Below are positions 11,357 through 19,218 of a DNA stretch of 64,000 nucleotides, one piece after another. This stretch comes from CAYINU01 sp964364855. GTDB lineage: Bacteria > Margulisbacteria > Marinamargulisbacteria > CAYINU01. Both the position numbers and the translations under genes were made by a program. The notes below the pieces were generated by a model. The model made no database searches and was not told where the DNA came from. It worked only from the letters and a program-made list of their open reading frames with translations. The DNA is taken from positions 10,823 through 74,822 of the forward strand of contig CAYINU010000002.1 of NCBI GenBank assembly GCA_964364855.1. Direction: 5' to 3'. The stretch's first letter is position 1. Every line of letters begins with the position of its first letter.

Positions 11357-13440
11357 GCGAGGCGCCCTGCCTGAAATTGCATGATGCTGTTCAATACCTC
11401 AAAGGCGTCGGCCCGCACGGTGCGCAGTTGTTGGACAAGTTGGGCGTGCGGACACTGTGGGAATTGGTGACCTATTTTCCGCGAGAATACGAAGACCGTC
11501 GAACCTGGCCGGCACTATCTGCGTTAAAGCCGGATACAGTTGGCTATGGTCTGGTGCGCGTGGTGGACGTTTCCCATCGCCAGGCCGGTAACCGCATGGG
11601 GATTACGAAGGCAACTGTGTCTGATGGCAAATCCACCGTTCGGGCCGTGTGGTTTAATCAAAAATACCTAAAGGCCCAGCTAAAGCCGGGTCAAGACCTT
11701 TGGCTGAAGGGCCGCTTGAATTGGAATGGCCATGAGGATGAATGGCAGTGGATCATTTCGGATACCGAATGGATGTCTGCGGCCAACCGTGAAGTGGCGG
11801 TGGGATGCATTGTGCCCGTGTATGCCCTGACGGCAGGCTTGTCCCAGGTACGGCTCCGGACGTGGATGCGCCAAGCCATCCTGATGGCCGTGCCACAGCG
11901 TGTTGAGCCCTACCCTCACACGATGCTGCAGGAGGCGCACCTCATGGGCCTAGGGCAGGCTATCGTTGACATTCACTTTCCCAAGCAAGCCGATGCCTAT
12001 CATGCGGCTCGACGGCGTCTGGTATTTGACGAATTTTTCTATCCCCAGCTGGCCATCGGGCTGCGCCGTTACCATGTGCAGACCACCATGAAAAGTGACC
12101 CGTTGATGCTTTCCGGGGAACTTACCCGACACTATACCGCCCGTCTGCCTTACACCCTGACCCAGGCCCAACAAGCGGTCATCCGAGATGTTTTGGCCGA
12201 TGTCCAAAAAACACAGGCGATGAATCGGCTTGTTCAGGGCGATGTCGGATCGGGAAAAACGGATGTGGCAGCAGTGGCGCTTCTGGCGGCAGTCGAGTCG
12301 GGCGGAAAGGGTGCCGTAATGGCCCCCACCGAGGTGCTGGCCCATCAGCATTTTCTGAAATTCCAAACCTTGCTCTCCCCACTCGGGGTGAAGGTGGTGC
12401 TGGTGACCGGCAAGCAGTCGGTAGGCCAACGCCAAGCGGCACTGAGCGAATTGTCAAAAGAAGACCCTTTGATTGTAGTGGGGACCCATGCCCTCATTCA
12501 AGAGGCGCTGGTTATCCGGAATTTGCGGTTGGCTGTTGTGGATGAGCAGCATCGCTTTGGTGTCCTTGCGCGCACCGAACTACGTCGGAAAGGGGCCAAT
12601 CCCCATTGTCTTTTCATGACGGCCACACCGATTCCACGTAGCCTCATGCTGACGGCCTATGGCGACTTGGACAAATCCATTATTTCGGAAATGCCGCCTG
12701 GTCGAGTACCTCCCACGACGACGTCGACTGTGCTAGATAACGAAAATGAAATATTCCGCTTGTGCTTGGACCGACTAAGCGAGGGGCGCCAGGTTTACAT
12801 CGTGTTTCCGCTGATCGAGGAGTCCGAAAAGATCGATTTGGCCTCAGCGGTTGCTGCATTTGAACGCTTACAAGCATCGGTGTTTACCGGTTATAAGGTT
12901 GGGTTGTTGCACGGACGAATGACTACCCGGGAAAAGGCAGAGGTGTTGGATCGCTTCAAATCCAACGCTGCCCAAGTTCTGGTGAGCACCACCGTCATCG
13001 AAGTCGGTATCGATGTTCCCAATGCAACGGTAATGGTCATCTATCACGCCGAGCGGTTTGGATTGGCGCAGTTGCATCAGCTACGGGGTCGCATCGGACG
13101 TGGGGGTGGCCGCAGTGATTGCGTGTTGGTATGTACCTCCCGTGAAGATGCCAAGGGAGCTCGCATCAAAGCGCTGGTAGAAACGACGGATGGCTTCAAG
13201 CTTGCCCAGATCGATCTGAAGCTTCGGGGTCCCGGGGCGTTAAATGGGTTGCGGCAAGCCGGTATGCCGGACTACAAATTGGCCAATCTCATCACGGACG
13301 AGTTGCTGTTGCTTTTGGCAAGAGAAATGGCAGGAAAAGTGGTGGCATCGGATCCGACACTGAAACAACCCACCCACAAATGGATCCGATCTGAGCTGGC
13401 CCGGTTGAATCAGCGGCTGGGCTGGGGGAGGTTGAATTAA
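11353..13440 (+). CDS. recG: ATP-dependent DNA helicase RecG
   Basis: 695-residue helicase that remodels stalled replication forks and Holliday junctions. The N-terminal wedge/OB domain (about residues 60-160) is followed by helicase motif I GDVGSGKT, the RecG-specific DEQH box (VVDEQHRFG), TATPIPRSL and the TRG-like end STTVIEVGIDVPNATVMV with QLRGRIGRG. Length is normal. It is the last gene of the aroF operon, joined to the preceding gene by ATGA. The next 100 bases are AT-rich and lead into a foreign-looking ATPase. Confidence 0.97.
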   Translation: MSEAPCLKLHDAVQYLKGVGPHGAQLLDKLGVRTLWELVTYFPREYEDRRTWPALSALKPDTVGYGLVRVVDVSHRQAGNRMGITKATVSDGKSTVRAVWFNQKYLKAQLKPGQDLWLKGRLNWNGHEDEWQWIISDTEWMSAANREVAVGCIVPVYALTAGLSQVRLRTWMRQAILMAVPQRVEPYPHTMLQEAHLMGLGQAIVDIHFPKQADAYHAARRRLVFDEFFYPQLAIGLRRYHVQTTMKSDPLMLSGELTRHYTARLPYTLTQAQQAVIRDVLADVQKTQAMNRLVQGDVGSGKTDVAAVALLAAVESGGKGAVMAPTEVLAHQHFLKFQTLLSPLGVKVVLVTGKQSVGQRQAALSELSKEDPLIVVGTHALIQEALVIRNLRLAVVDEQHRFGVLARTELRRKGANPHCLFMTATPIPRSLMLTAYGDLDKSIISEMPPGRVPPTTTSTVLDNENEIFRLCLDRLSEGRQVYIVFPLIEESEKIDLASAVAAFERLQASVFTGYKVGLLHGRMTTREKAEVLDRFKSNAAQVLVSTTVIEVGIDVPNATVMVIYHAERFGLAQLHQLRGRIGRGGGRSDCVLVCTSREDAKGARIKALVETTDGFKLAQIDLKLRGPGALNGLRQAGMPDYKLANLITDELLLLLAREMAGKVVASDPTLKQPTHKWIRSELARLNQRLGWGRLN

Positions 13441-13540
13441 TGGCAAATTTAGAACGACTTAGACAGTTGACTAAATTTACTTAAAAGACTAAATTTAGTT
13501 GATAGAATAAATTTATGAATTTCTATAATGGGATATAAAT
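13441..13540 (+). promoter_or_regulatory. AT-rich intergenic region with a palindrome and a possible promoter
   Basis: This 100-base gap holds the motif GACTAAATTTA twice (around 13470-13495), one copy extending to the perfect palindrome CTAAATTTAG. TATAAT at 13524-13529, with TTGATA 19 bases upstream, could drive the ATPase gene 11 bases further on. Composition is clearly more AT-rich than recG. Confidence 0.45.
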
Positions 13541-14737
13541 ATGCAAATTGAAAATCCTTTCCGGCCCGGCGCCGGCCATCCCCCTCCTTTTTTAGCGGGA
13601 CGCACTGCGGAACAAGACGAGATGCGAAAGCTACTGCGGCAAACTGTTATAACAGAGAATCTGGTTTTGACCGGCCTTAGAGGTGTAGGCAAAACGGTTC
13701 TGTTAGAAACCTTTAAGCCTATTGCCTATGAAAACCACTGGCTATGGGCTGGAAATGATTTATCAGAAACGGCTAGTATAACAGAGCAAAATCTAGCTAC
13801 GCGGATCCTGACCGATATTGCTTTGGTCACATCCGCAATCATTACCAGTGAGGTTAAAGTTTCTAAGATGGGTTTTGCTACGCAAGAAGAAACGGTTTCC
13901 CATCCTATAAACTATGAGGTCTTAAGATATCGTTTTGATAGTACGCCCGGGCTAGTATCCGACAAGTTAAAAGCTACTTTGGAATGGGTATGGCCAATGC
14001 TGCCACATGACAAGTTAAAAGGCATTGTGTTTGCCTACGACGAAGCTCAAAATTTGTCCGACCACGCAGCTAAAGACGAATATCCCTTATCGTTGCTTTT
14101 AGAAGTATTTCAATCGCTACAAAGAAAAAAAATACCGTATTTACTGATTTTGACAGGGTTGCCCACGCTATTTCCAAAGCTTGTAGAAGCAAGGACCTAT
14201 GCCGAGCGAATGTTTCATATTATTTTTCTTAAGCAACTTTCTGATAAAGATTCTGAAGATGCAATTAATATTCCTATTCAGAAAGAAAAATCTCTTCTTA
14301 CTTTTTCTCAGGATGCTGTAAGGATTATAGTCAGCCTGTCTGGGGGCTACCCATATTTTATTCAGTTTATTTGTAAGGAAGTATTTGATATTTGGATTCC
14401 AAAATTAGAACAAGGTGAAATTCCAGGAACCTTTCTCCCTTCTGATGATATCTTAAGAAAATTAGATACGGATTTTTTTCAGGGTCGATGGGCTAAGGCA
14501 ACAGATAGGCAAAGAGACCTTTTAACCCTTGTTTCGACGCTTCCTAATTGTGAAGATGAGTTCACGGTTCAGGAAATCGCTTCAGCATCAAAGAACACCC
14601 AGAAACCCTTTTCTAGCAGCCATATTATTCAAATGTTAGCCTCTTTGGCGGATGCGGGTCTCGTTTATAAAAATCGGCATGGAAAGTATGCTTTAGCAGT
14701 CCCTTTGTTGTCTCGCTTTATCCGTCGGTCTGAATAG
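13541..14737 (+). CDS. AAA (Orc1-like/AAA_16) ATP-binding protein
   Basis: 398-residue P-loop ATPase. The N-terminal NPFRPGAGHPPPFLAGR is a family hallmark of standalone Orc1-like ATPases; Walker A is GLRGVGKT and Walker B is GIVFAYDEAQNL. A C-terminal winged-helix-like stretch (about residues 320-398) follows. Members of this group occur widely as isolated accessory genes; the biological role is generally unknown. The gene is visibly more AT-rich than recG and rsmD on either side, has its own AT-rich leader and interrupts two housekeeping operons, so it is probably acquired. No toxin or nuclease partner is adjacent. Confidence 0.8.
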   Translation: MQIENPFRPGAGHPPPFLAGRTAEQDEMRKLLRQTVITENLVLTGLRGVGKTVLLETFKPIAYENHWLWAGNDLSETASITEQNLATRILTDIALVTSAIITSEVKVSKMGFATQEETVSHPINYEVLRYRFDSTPGLVSDKLKATLEWVWPMLPHDKLKGIVFAYDEAQNLSDHAAKDEYPLSLLLEVFQSLQRKKIPYLLILTGLPTLFPKLVEARTYAERMFHIIFLKQLSDKDSEDAINIPIQKEKSLLTFSQDAVRIIVSLSGGYPYFIQFICKEVFDIWIPKLEQGEIPGTFLPSDDILRKLDTDFFQGRWAKATDRQRDLLTLVSTLPNCEDEFTVQEIASASKNTQKPFSSSHIIQMLASLADAGLVYKNRHGKYALAVPLLSRFIRRSE

Positions 14738-14746
14738 CTTGAGGCG

Positions 14747-15265
14747 ATGCACATTTTAGGCGGCACATTGAAAGGAAAGTCCCTGACCCGGTCCAAGACC
14801 GATGCCGTGCGGGCTACTCAAAGCCGTGTGCGCGAAGCGGTTTTCAACATTTTGCAAACCCGTGTCTCGGGGTCCCGCTTTCTGGATTTGTTTTCTGGAA
14901 CAGGGGCCATGGGACTTGAGGCATGGTCGCGGGGTGCGGTGAGCGTGACTTGCGTGGACCAGGACGTGAGGCTGGTGCGCCAAAACTGCAAAGACACTCC
15001 GGAAATCCGAATTGTTCAAAAAGAGGTTGTGCGCTTTGTGACGGCTGCTACCGAGCCAGTGGATATTATTTTTGTAGATCCCCCATGGCAGGATCTGCGC
15101 GTACTCACCGATACGTTGAAGGGCATAGTGGCCTCTGATATACTTTTTGAATCGGGCTTACTCCTGGTGGAGCACTACAAAAAGACACAGTTGCCCACTC
15201 TGCCTTTTACCTTTTTAAAAACCTATCAGTACGGGGACACGGTGTTAACGGTTTGGACGCGATGA
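14747..15265 (+). CDS. rsmD: 16S rRNA (guanine966-N2)-methyltransferase RsmD
   Basis: 172-residue SAM-dependent methyltransferase that modifies G966 of 16S rRNA. Motif I is LDLFSGTGAMGLEAWSRGA and the catalytic motif IV is VDPPW (DPPY in most members). It starts LGGTLKGKSL, close to the canonical GG.KGR.L. The stop overlaps coaD in ATGA; rsmD-coaD is a very common pair in bacteria, which supports both calls. Confidence 0.93.
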   Translation: MHILGGTLKGKSLTRSKTDAVRATQSRVREAVFNILQTRVSGSRFLDLFSGTGAMGLEAWSRGAVSVTCVDQDVRLVRQNCKDTPEIRIVQKEVVRFVTAATEPVDIIFVDPPWQDLRVLTDTLKGIVASDILFESGLLLVEHYKKTQLPTLPFTFLKTYQYGDTVLTVWTR

Positions 15266-15735
15266 AAAAAGCCATTTATGCCGGCAGTTTCGACCCCATT
15301 ACTTTGGGCCACGTCGACATTATCCGGCGTGCGCTGGTGCTGTTTGATGAAGTCCACATTGCCATCTTGCATAACCCCCTTAAGGCTAGCTTGTTTTCTT
15401 TGGATGAACGGATCGATCTGGTGCGGTCCGCAGTGGATGATGGTCGCGTAAAGGTCGAGGGATTTCGTGGCCTATTGGCGGATTTTGCCTCTCAAAAACA
15501 GATTTTCACCATCATTCGAGGATTACGCGCCGTATCGGATTTTGACTACGAGATCCAAATGGCTCACACCAACCGTTTGCTTCAACCCCAGCTGGATACG
15601 GTTTTTTTGATGACGGACGTTTCATTTTCTTATCTAAGTTCAAGTTTGGTTAAGCAGGTCGCCAGTTTCGGCGGCAATATATCCCGCTTTGTTCCGCCGG
15701 TGGTGGGACAGGCATTACAGGAGAAGTACCGATGA
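15262..15735 (+). CDS. coaD: Phosphopantetheine adenylyltransferase
   Basis: 157-residue nucleotidyltransferase that makes dephospho-CoA from 4'-phosphopantetheine and ATP. It has GSFDPITLGHVDII (the T/HxGH motif), RGLRAVSDFDYE and the C-terminal SSSLVKQ. The ATG at 15262 forms ATGA with the rsmD stop; an in-frame TTG nine bases earlier is less likely. The stop overlaps the next gene in ATGA. Confidence 0.96.
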   Translation: MKKAIYAGSFDPITLGHVDIIRRALVLFDEVHIAILHNPLKASLFSLDERIDLVRSAVDDGRVKVEGFRGLLADFASQKQIFTIIRGLRAVSDFDYEIQMAHTNRLLQPQLDTVFLMTDVSFSYLSSSLVKQVASFGGNISRFVPPVVGQALQEKYR

Positions 15736-16208
15736 ATGAGATCTTTGGAATGGTGGATGCGATCGAGGCCTACATTTTGGGGTGTAAGCGCTTCCCGCTG
15801 ACAGACAAGATTTTGATGGATGAACGTCGGCTGCTCGAAATGCTGGACAAGGTCCGATTTGCCCTCAAAAGCGAAGGGCGCATCGTGAGGGAGTCTCTGG
15901 AACGGGCTCAAGGAGGGGCGTCAGCGCCTATCTCTGAATCGGCGCAGATCCTTTCGACGGATACGGTATCGGCTATACCTGAGTCTGAAATTGCCCAGCG
16001 TCGGGCTGAGGCTGAGCAGTATGCCCAGCAGATTTCTGCCGGAGCCGATCAATATGCCGATCAAGTATTGGCCAATATGCTGTTTTTGGTGGCCAAATTG
16101 CAAAAAAATCTGCAGTCGATGGAAAAAAGCATTGAAAGCGGACGCCAGGTTTTGGAAAAAAATAAAGAGACCCATATGCCCACAGGAGATGCCAATCATG
16201 CGTATTGA
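15732..16208 (+). CDS. Coiled-coil protein of the coaD-linked 'ATPase' family
   Basis: 158 residues. The N-terminal 55 residues (VDAIEAYILGCKRFPLTDK and onward) resemble the small proteins found right after coaD in many Clostridia-like genomes, often labelled ATPase or F0-b-like. The rest is charged and Gln/Glu-rich with a likely coiled coil (about residues 80-150). No catalytic motif is seen. Function is unknown; the family likeness is from memory. It overlaps coaD (ATGA) and rph (11 bases). Confidence 0.7.
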   Translation: MNEIFGMVDAIEAYILGCKRFPLTDKILMDERRLLEMLDKVRFALKSEGRIVRESLERAQGGASAPISESAQILSTDTVSAIPESEIAQRRAEAEQYAQQISAGADQYADQVLANMLFLVAKLQKNLQSMEKSIESGRQVLEKNKETHMPTGDANHAY

Positions 16209-16926
16209 TCGCCGAGACCCTGATCAAGAACGACCTTTAACCATCGTCCGTAAATTCACGAAATATGCGCCCGGATCCGTGCTCATTTCCTTCGGGGAGA
16301 CAAAGGTGTTGTGTACGGCCACCATCGAGGAAAAAGTACCGCCTTTTCTAAAAGAGTCGCAAAAAGGCTGGGTGACTGCAGAATATTCGATGCTGCCAGG
16401 CGCCACGCATACCCGCAGCGTCCGAGAGGTCAAGCGTGGCCATCAGTCCGGGAGAACTACCGAGATCCAGCGTCTTATCGGACGGTCGTTGCGCTCGGTT
16501 ATCGATGGAAAAAAGCTGGGAGAGCGGACCATTACGGTTGACTGTGACGTGTTGCAAGCGGATGGCGGGACACGTACTGCGGCGATTACCGGCGGAATGA
16601 TCGCGATGTGGGACGCAGTACAGTATCTATTGTCCGAGCGTAAAATCAGGCAAAACCCGATTACCGAATTTTTGGCCGCCGTCAGTGTGGGCATCGTGGA
16701 TGATCAGATTATGGTGGATCTTTGCTACGATGAAGATGTGCGCGCCCAAGTGGATATGAATGTGGTTATCACCCAGTCCGGGGCCTTGGTTGAAGTTCAG
16801 GGCACAGGCGAGGAACGGCCGTTTAGCCGCCATCAATTTGATGCCATGCTGGATGCCGCGACGTTGTCGGTCGGACGCTTGATTGCGGCTGCGCGAGAGT
16901 CCGTGGGTGAGCTGACGGTGGCATGA
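16198..16926 (+). CDS. rph: Ribonuclease PH
   Basis: 242-residue phosphorolytic 3'-5' exoribonuclease that trims tRNA 3' ends. It starts MRIDRRDPDQ, the standard Rph N-terminus (usually MRxDGRxxxQ), and shows GSVLISFGETKVLCTA, GWVTAEYSMLPGATHTR and DCDVLQADGGTRTAAITGG with the phosphate-binding Arg. The start at 16198 has CAGGAGAT upstream and matches the family. It is linked to the next gene by ATGA. Confidence 0.96.
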   Translation: MRIDRRDPDQERPLTIVRKFTKYAPGSVLISFGETKVLCTATIEEKVPPFLKESQKGWVTAEYSMLPGATHTRSVREVKRGHQSGRTTEIQRLIGRSLRSVIDGKKLGERTITVDCDVLQADGGTRTAAITGGMIAMWDAVQYLLSERKIRQNPITEFLAAVSVGIVDDQIMVDLCYDEDVRAQVDMNVVITQSGALVEVQGTGEERPFSRHQFDAMLDAATLSVGRLIAAARESVGELTVA

Positions 16927-17579
16927 ATCTGATTTACGAACAGATCGTTCGACAGATTCAGTCGGCGTTACTGGTCACAGATTCCAAACTTCGCATTTTA
17001 TATATCAACGAAGTCGCATGGCAGACTTTTATGGCCAGTCCTGCCGCTCGCGTGGGACGGTCCGTCCGACGGGCCTTTTCTCCGAGTGTTGTTCGCGTTC
17101 TGACAGAGGCTTGGCAACAGGTTCAAAAGACCCAGGCCGCATGGCGCGTGGATGAGTTCAAGTGGGTCAGTCGCACCCCCGAAAAAACGGAAAAGATAAT
17201 CGGGTTTACAGCCTCCCCGTGGCGATCGGAGCACTCTGGGACGATCGAAGGGATGATTATTTCAGCAAAGGACATCACGCATCTGATTGCCATGCAAGAG
17301 CAAATCAAACATTCTCAGAAATTGGGCATCATTTCGCAACTGGTGCTTACCCTGCATCATGAGATCCGAAATCCCCTGACTGCTATTTCGACGGCGGTTC
17401 AAATGATCAATTCGCACCGGGTAAGCGATGCCGCCAAAATGGAGGCCCTGTGCAAAATTATCGAAGAAAAAGCGATCGCTATCGAAAACGTCATGCAAAA
17501 GCTCAACCAGATTACGGAACCCGTTATTGAAATGTATCCTGGCGGCGTGCCGTTTATTGATCTGAAACGGTCCAAATAA
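16923..17579 (+). CDS. PAS / HisKA protein lacking the kinase ATPase domain
   Basis: 218 residues. An N-terminal PAS-like sensor fold (about residues 8-125) is followed by a histidine-kinase dimerisation domain with a good H-box, LHHEIRNPLTAIST; His146 would be the phosphorylated residue. The chain ends about 70 residues later, with no N, G1 or G2 box, so it cannot bind ATP like a normal sensor kinase. It is joined to rph by ATGA and there is no HATPase-coding sequence in any frame downstream, so this looks like a settled short form rather than a fresh frameshift. It could be a phosphotransfer partner or a decoy for another kinase. Confidence 0.8.
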   Translation: MNLIYEQIVRQIQSALLVTDSKLRILYINEVAWQTFMASPAARVGRSVRRAFSPSVVRVLTEAWQQVQKTQAAWRVDEFKWVSRTPEKTEKIIGFTASPWRSEHSGTIEGMIISAKDITHLIAMQEQIKHSQKLGIISQLVLTLHHEIRNPLTAISTAVQMINSHRVSDAAKMEALCKIIEEKAIAIENVMQKLNQITEPVIEMYPGGVPFIDLKRSK

Positions 17580-18098
17580 ATGCATGCGTTGGCAATGACC
17601 TCCCGACAGAATGCCTTGGCTCTCCATATCTTATTTTTTGCCTATGCGCTGTGTCCGTTTTCGGCCTGGAAAGACATGCTTTGGCAACTCATTAAGCTTG
17701 AGCTTTTTTATATCGGGGGGGCGTGTAAAAAAACAGGCAACTGCTGTGAAGGTATCGTGTTGACGGTGGAGGGCCACCTGATTGAGACGATTGAGGCCTT
17801 TGAGAACGCGCGAAAAAAGCACGCCGAATTGACTTGCTTTGAGCCTGCTGGTGTGGGTAGCGTATTTAACTGCCGGAATCTGAAACCTGACCGGACTTGC
17901 GCGGACTACGCCAATCGGCCGCAATTGTGCCGAGCGTATCCTGCCAATCATTTTTTTTCTGGCAACCGGTTTTATGATGACTGCGGGTTTAGGGTGATAC
18001 CAAAGGCGTGGCACACCCTCATTTCCTCCCATCGGGGCTTACATCGACGTGTTCAGGATTTTGCGGCCACTTACGATGTTGTATGGCGGGGTAATTGA
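17580..18098 (+). CDS. YkgJ-type cysteine-cluster protein
   Basis: 172 residues with the cysteine pattern of the YkgJ (putative zinc/iron-chelating) family: ACKKTGNCCEG near residue 50, then single cysteines in TCFEP, FNCRN, RTCADY, QLCRAYP and DDCGF. The biochemical function of the family is unsettled. The assigned ATG directly follows the previous stop. Met33 (17676) is a plausible alternative start because the first 32 residues are hydrophobic and not typical of the family. It is joined to the JAMM gene by TGATG. Confidence 0.8.
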   Translation: MHALAMTSRQNALALHILFFAYALCPFSAWKDMLWQLIKLELFYIGGACKKTGNCCEGIVLTVEGHLIETIEAFENARKKHAELTCFEPAGVGSVFNCRNLKPDRTCADYANRPQLCRAYPANHFFSGNRFYDDCGFRVIPKAWHTLISSHRGLHRRVQDFAATYDVVWRGN

Positions 18099-18682
18099 TG
18101 GATCCCGTTTCAACGTTTTACATTACGGACCGCCACTACAACCTCATCATTCGCCAGGGCATAGCCAACTATCCGCAAGAAAGCGGTGGATTTGTGGGAG
18201 GGCGGTCTGGTGTCATTTTGGGTGTGCTGCCCGTATTCAATCAGCATTTGTACAACAAAACCGATACCTATGGCTTGGGTCCCGAAGATACGCTCCGTGC
18301 CCACCAGTTTTTTGAAAAACATCGCCTGACCTGTTTTGGAGTATACCACTCCCATCCCAAGGGCTTGCCCGAGCCCTCGTTTCAGGATTTAAAATCCGGC
18401 AATAAATTTCATTTCATTGTCGGCCTACGTGACCTCAAAAACCCGGTTTTGTTTTGCTATGAGGCCCGCGGATTTCAGGCTCAGGCCATACCCTTGGTCG
18501 TGATTACCGAAAAAGACCTACCCCAATACTTACCCGCGCAAGATGTGGCTCGTTACCATCCCAACTTCGAGTCCATTGACCTCTCCCAGAAGATCGAAGA
18601 CATCAAAAATCAGACCATTTTATATCCGAAAAATCCGCCCACAGATCCCCATAACCCGGATGGATTTAGTACGTTTGCCTAA
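18098..18682 (+). CDS. JAMM/MPN-domain metalloprotease
   Basis: 194 residues with a complete JAMM zinc motif: a glutamate in QESGGF and the block HSHP-x6-S-x2-D in YHSHPKGLPEPSFQDL, which fits HxHx7Sx2D exactly. Bacterial members remove C-terminal residues from ubiquitin-like or sulfur-carrier proteins, or act in cysteine and siderophore pathways. The C-terminal ~45 residues are proline-rich and disordered-looking. The ATG at 18098 shares one base with the previous stop (TGATG). The substrate here is unknown; ThiS at 6.3 kb ends in Gly-Gly but is far away. Confidence 0.85.
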   Translation: MDPVSTFYITDRHYNLIIRQGIANYPQESGGFVGGRSGVILGVLPVFNQHLYNKTDTYGLGPEDTLRAHQFFEKHRLTCFGVYHSHPKGLPEPSFQDLKSGNKFHFIVGLRDLKNPVLFCYEARGFQAQAIPLVVITEKDLPQYLPAQDVARYHPNFESIDLSQKIEDIKNQTILYPKNPPTDPHNPDGFSTFA

Positions 18683-18714
18683 ATGCGTAACTGGCATGTT
18701 AAACTAAAAGTCCT

Positions 18715-19023
18715 ATGCCAAAACGCCTAAAGTTAAATATTGACTTAAATATTCCGATTACTGTCCTTTTAGAGGGGGATATGTACGTTGCCTATACGCC
18801 TGCATTTGATTTATCGAGCTGTGGAGAGACGTTCGAGGAGGCCGAAATTAATTTGCGGGACGCTACTATACTTTTTATTGAAGAATGTATTCGAATGGGA
18901 ACACTCGAACGGGTTTTAGAATCTTGTGGGTGGGCAATCCAGAAACGACAAAACAAATGGGTGCCGCCGCAAATCATCAAACATGACCTTATGCAATTGC
19001 CTCCACTTGCGCTTGCTGCCTGA
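18715..19023 (+). CDS. hicB: HicB-family antitoxin
   Basis: 102 residues. The partial RNase-H-like HicB fold is evident in MYVAYTPAFDLSSCGETFEEAEINL followed by a helical segment and the sequence GWAIQKRQNKWVPPQII shared with the hicB-first type of HicBA locus. The protein normally neutralises the HicA mRNA interferase and represses the locus. It is intact, but its hicA partner immediately downstream is broken, so it is now an orphan antitoxin. Confidence 0.8.
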   Translation: MPKRLKLNIDLNIPITVLLEGDMYVAYTPAFDLSSCGETFEEAEINLRDATILFIEECIRMGTLERVLESCGWAIQKRQNKWVPPQIIKHDLMQLPPLALAA

Positions 19024-19218
19024 TGGCTCATATCACGCCTGTTGGGATGCACCTTTTCAAGGCAAAAAGGGAGTCATAAAGTATATGTGCGCTCAGATTT
19101 GCCTCGACCTATTATTATTCCGAGTTACAAAGGGGTACCTGTTTTTGTTATTCGGAATATTTTAAGGCAATTGGACATCGGCCAAGAGCAGTATTTCCAG
19201 CTGCTAAAAACACTTTAA
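19023..19218 (+). pseudogene. hicA: Remnant of HicA toxin gene
   Basis: An ATG at 19023 overlaps the hicB stop (TGATG) and reads MAHITPV, the usual HicA start, but this frame stops after 18 codons. From about 19039 the next frame reads GCTFSRQKGSHKVYVRSD and continues PRPIIIPSYKG...RNILRQLDI...YFQLL to TAA at 19216. That is the C-terminal part of HicA with the conserved G-S-H catalytic histidine. Compared with the usual ~75 residues, about 12-14 codons between the two pieces are missing and the frame is shifted. It is therefore a deletion pseudogene. It overlaps the proA stop tail to tail. Confidence 0.75.

Noticed and set aside
19021..19023. TGA at the end of hicB read as a recoded codon giving a HicB-HicA fusion
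   Set aside because: The frame is continuous past the TGA, but the ATG overlapping this stop starts a normal HicA N-terminus in another frame, so a deletion in hicA explains the data better. No other gene needs TGA recoding.
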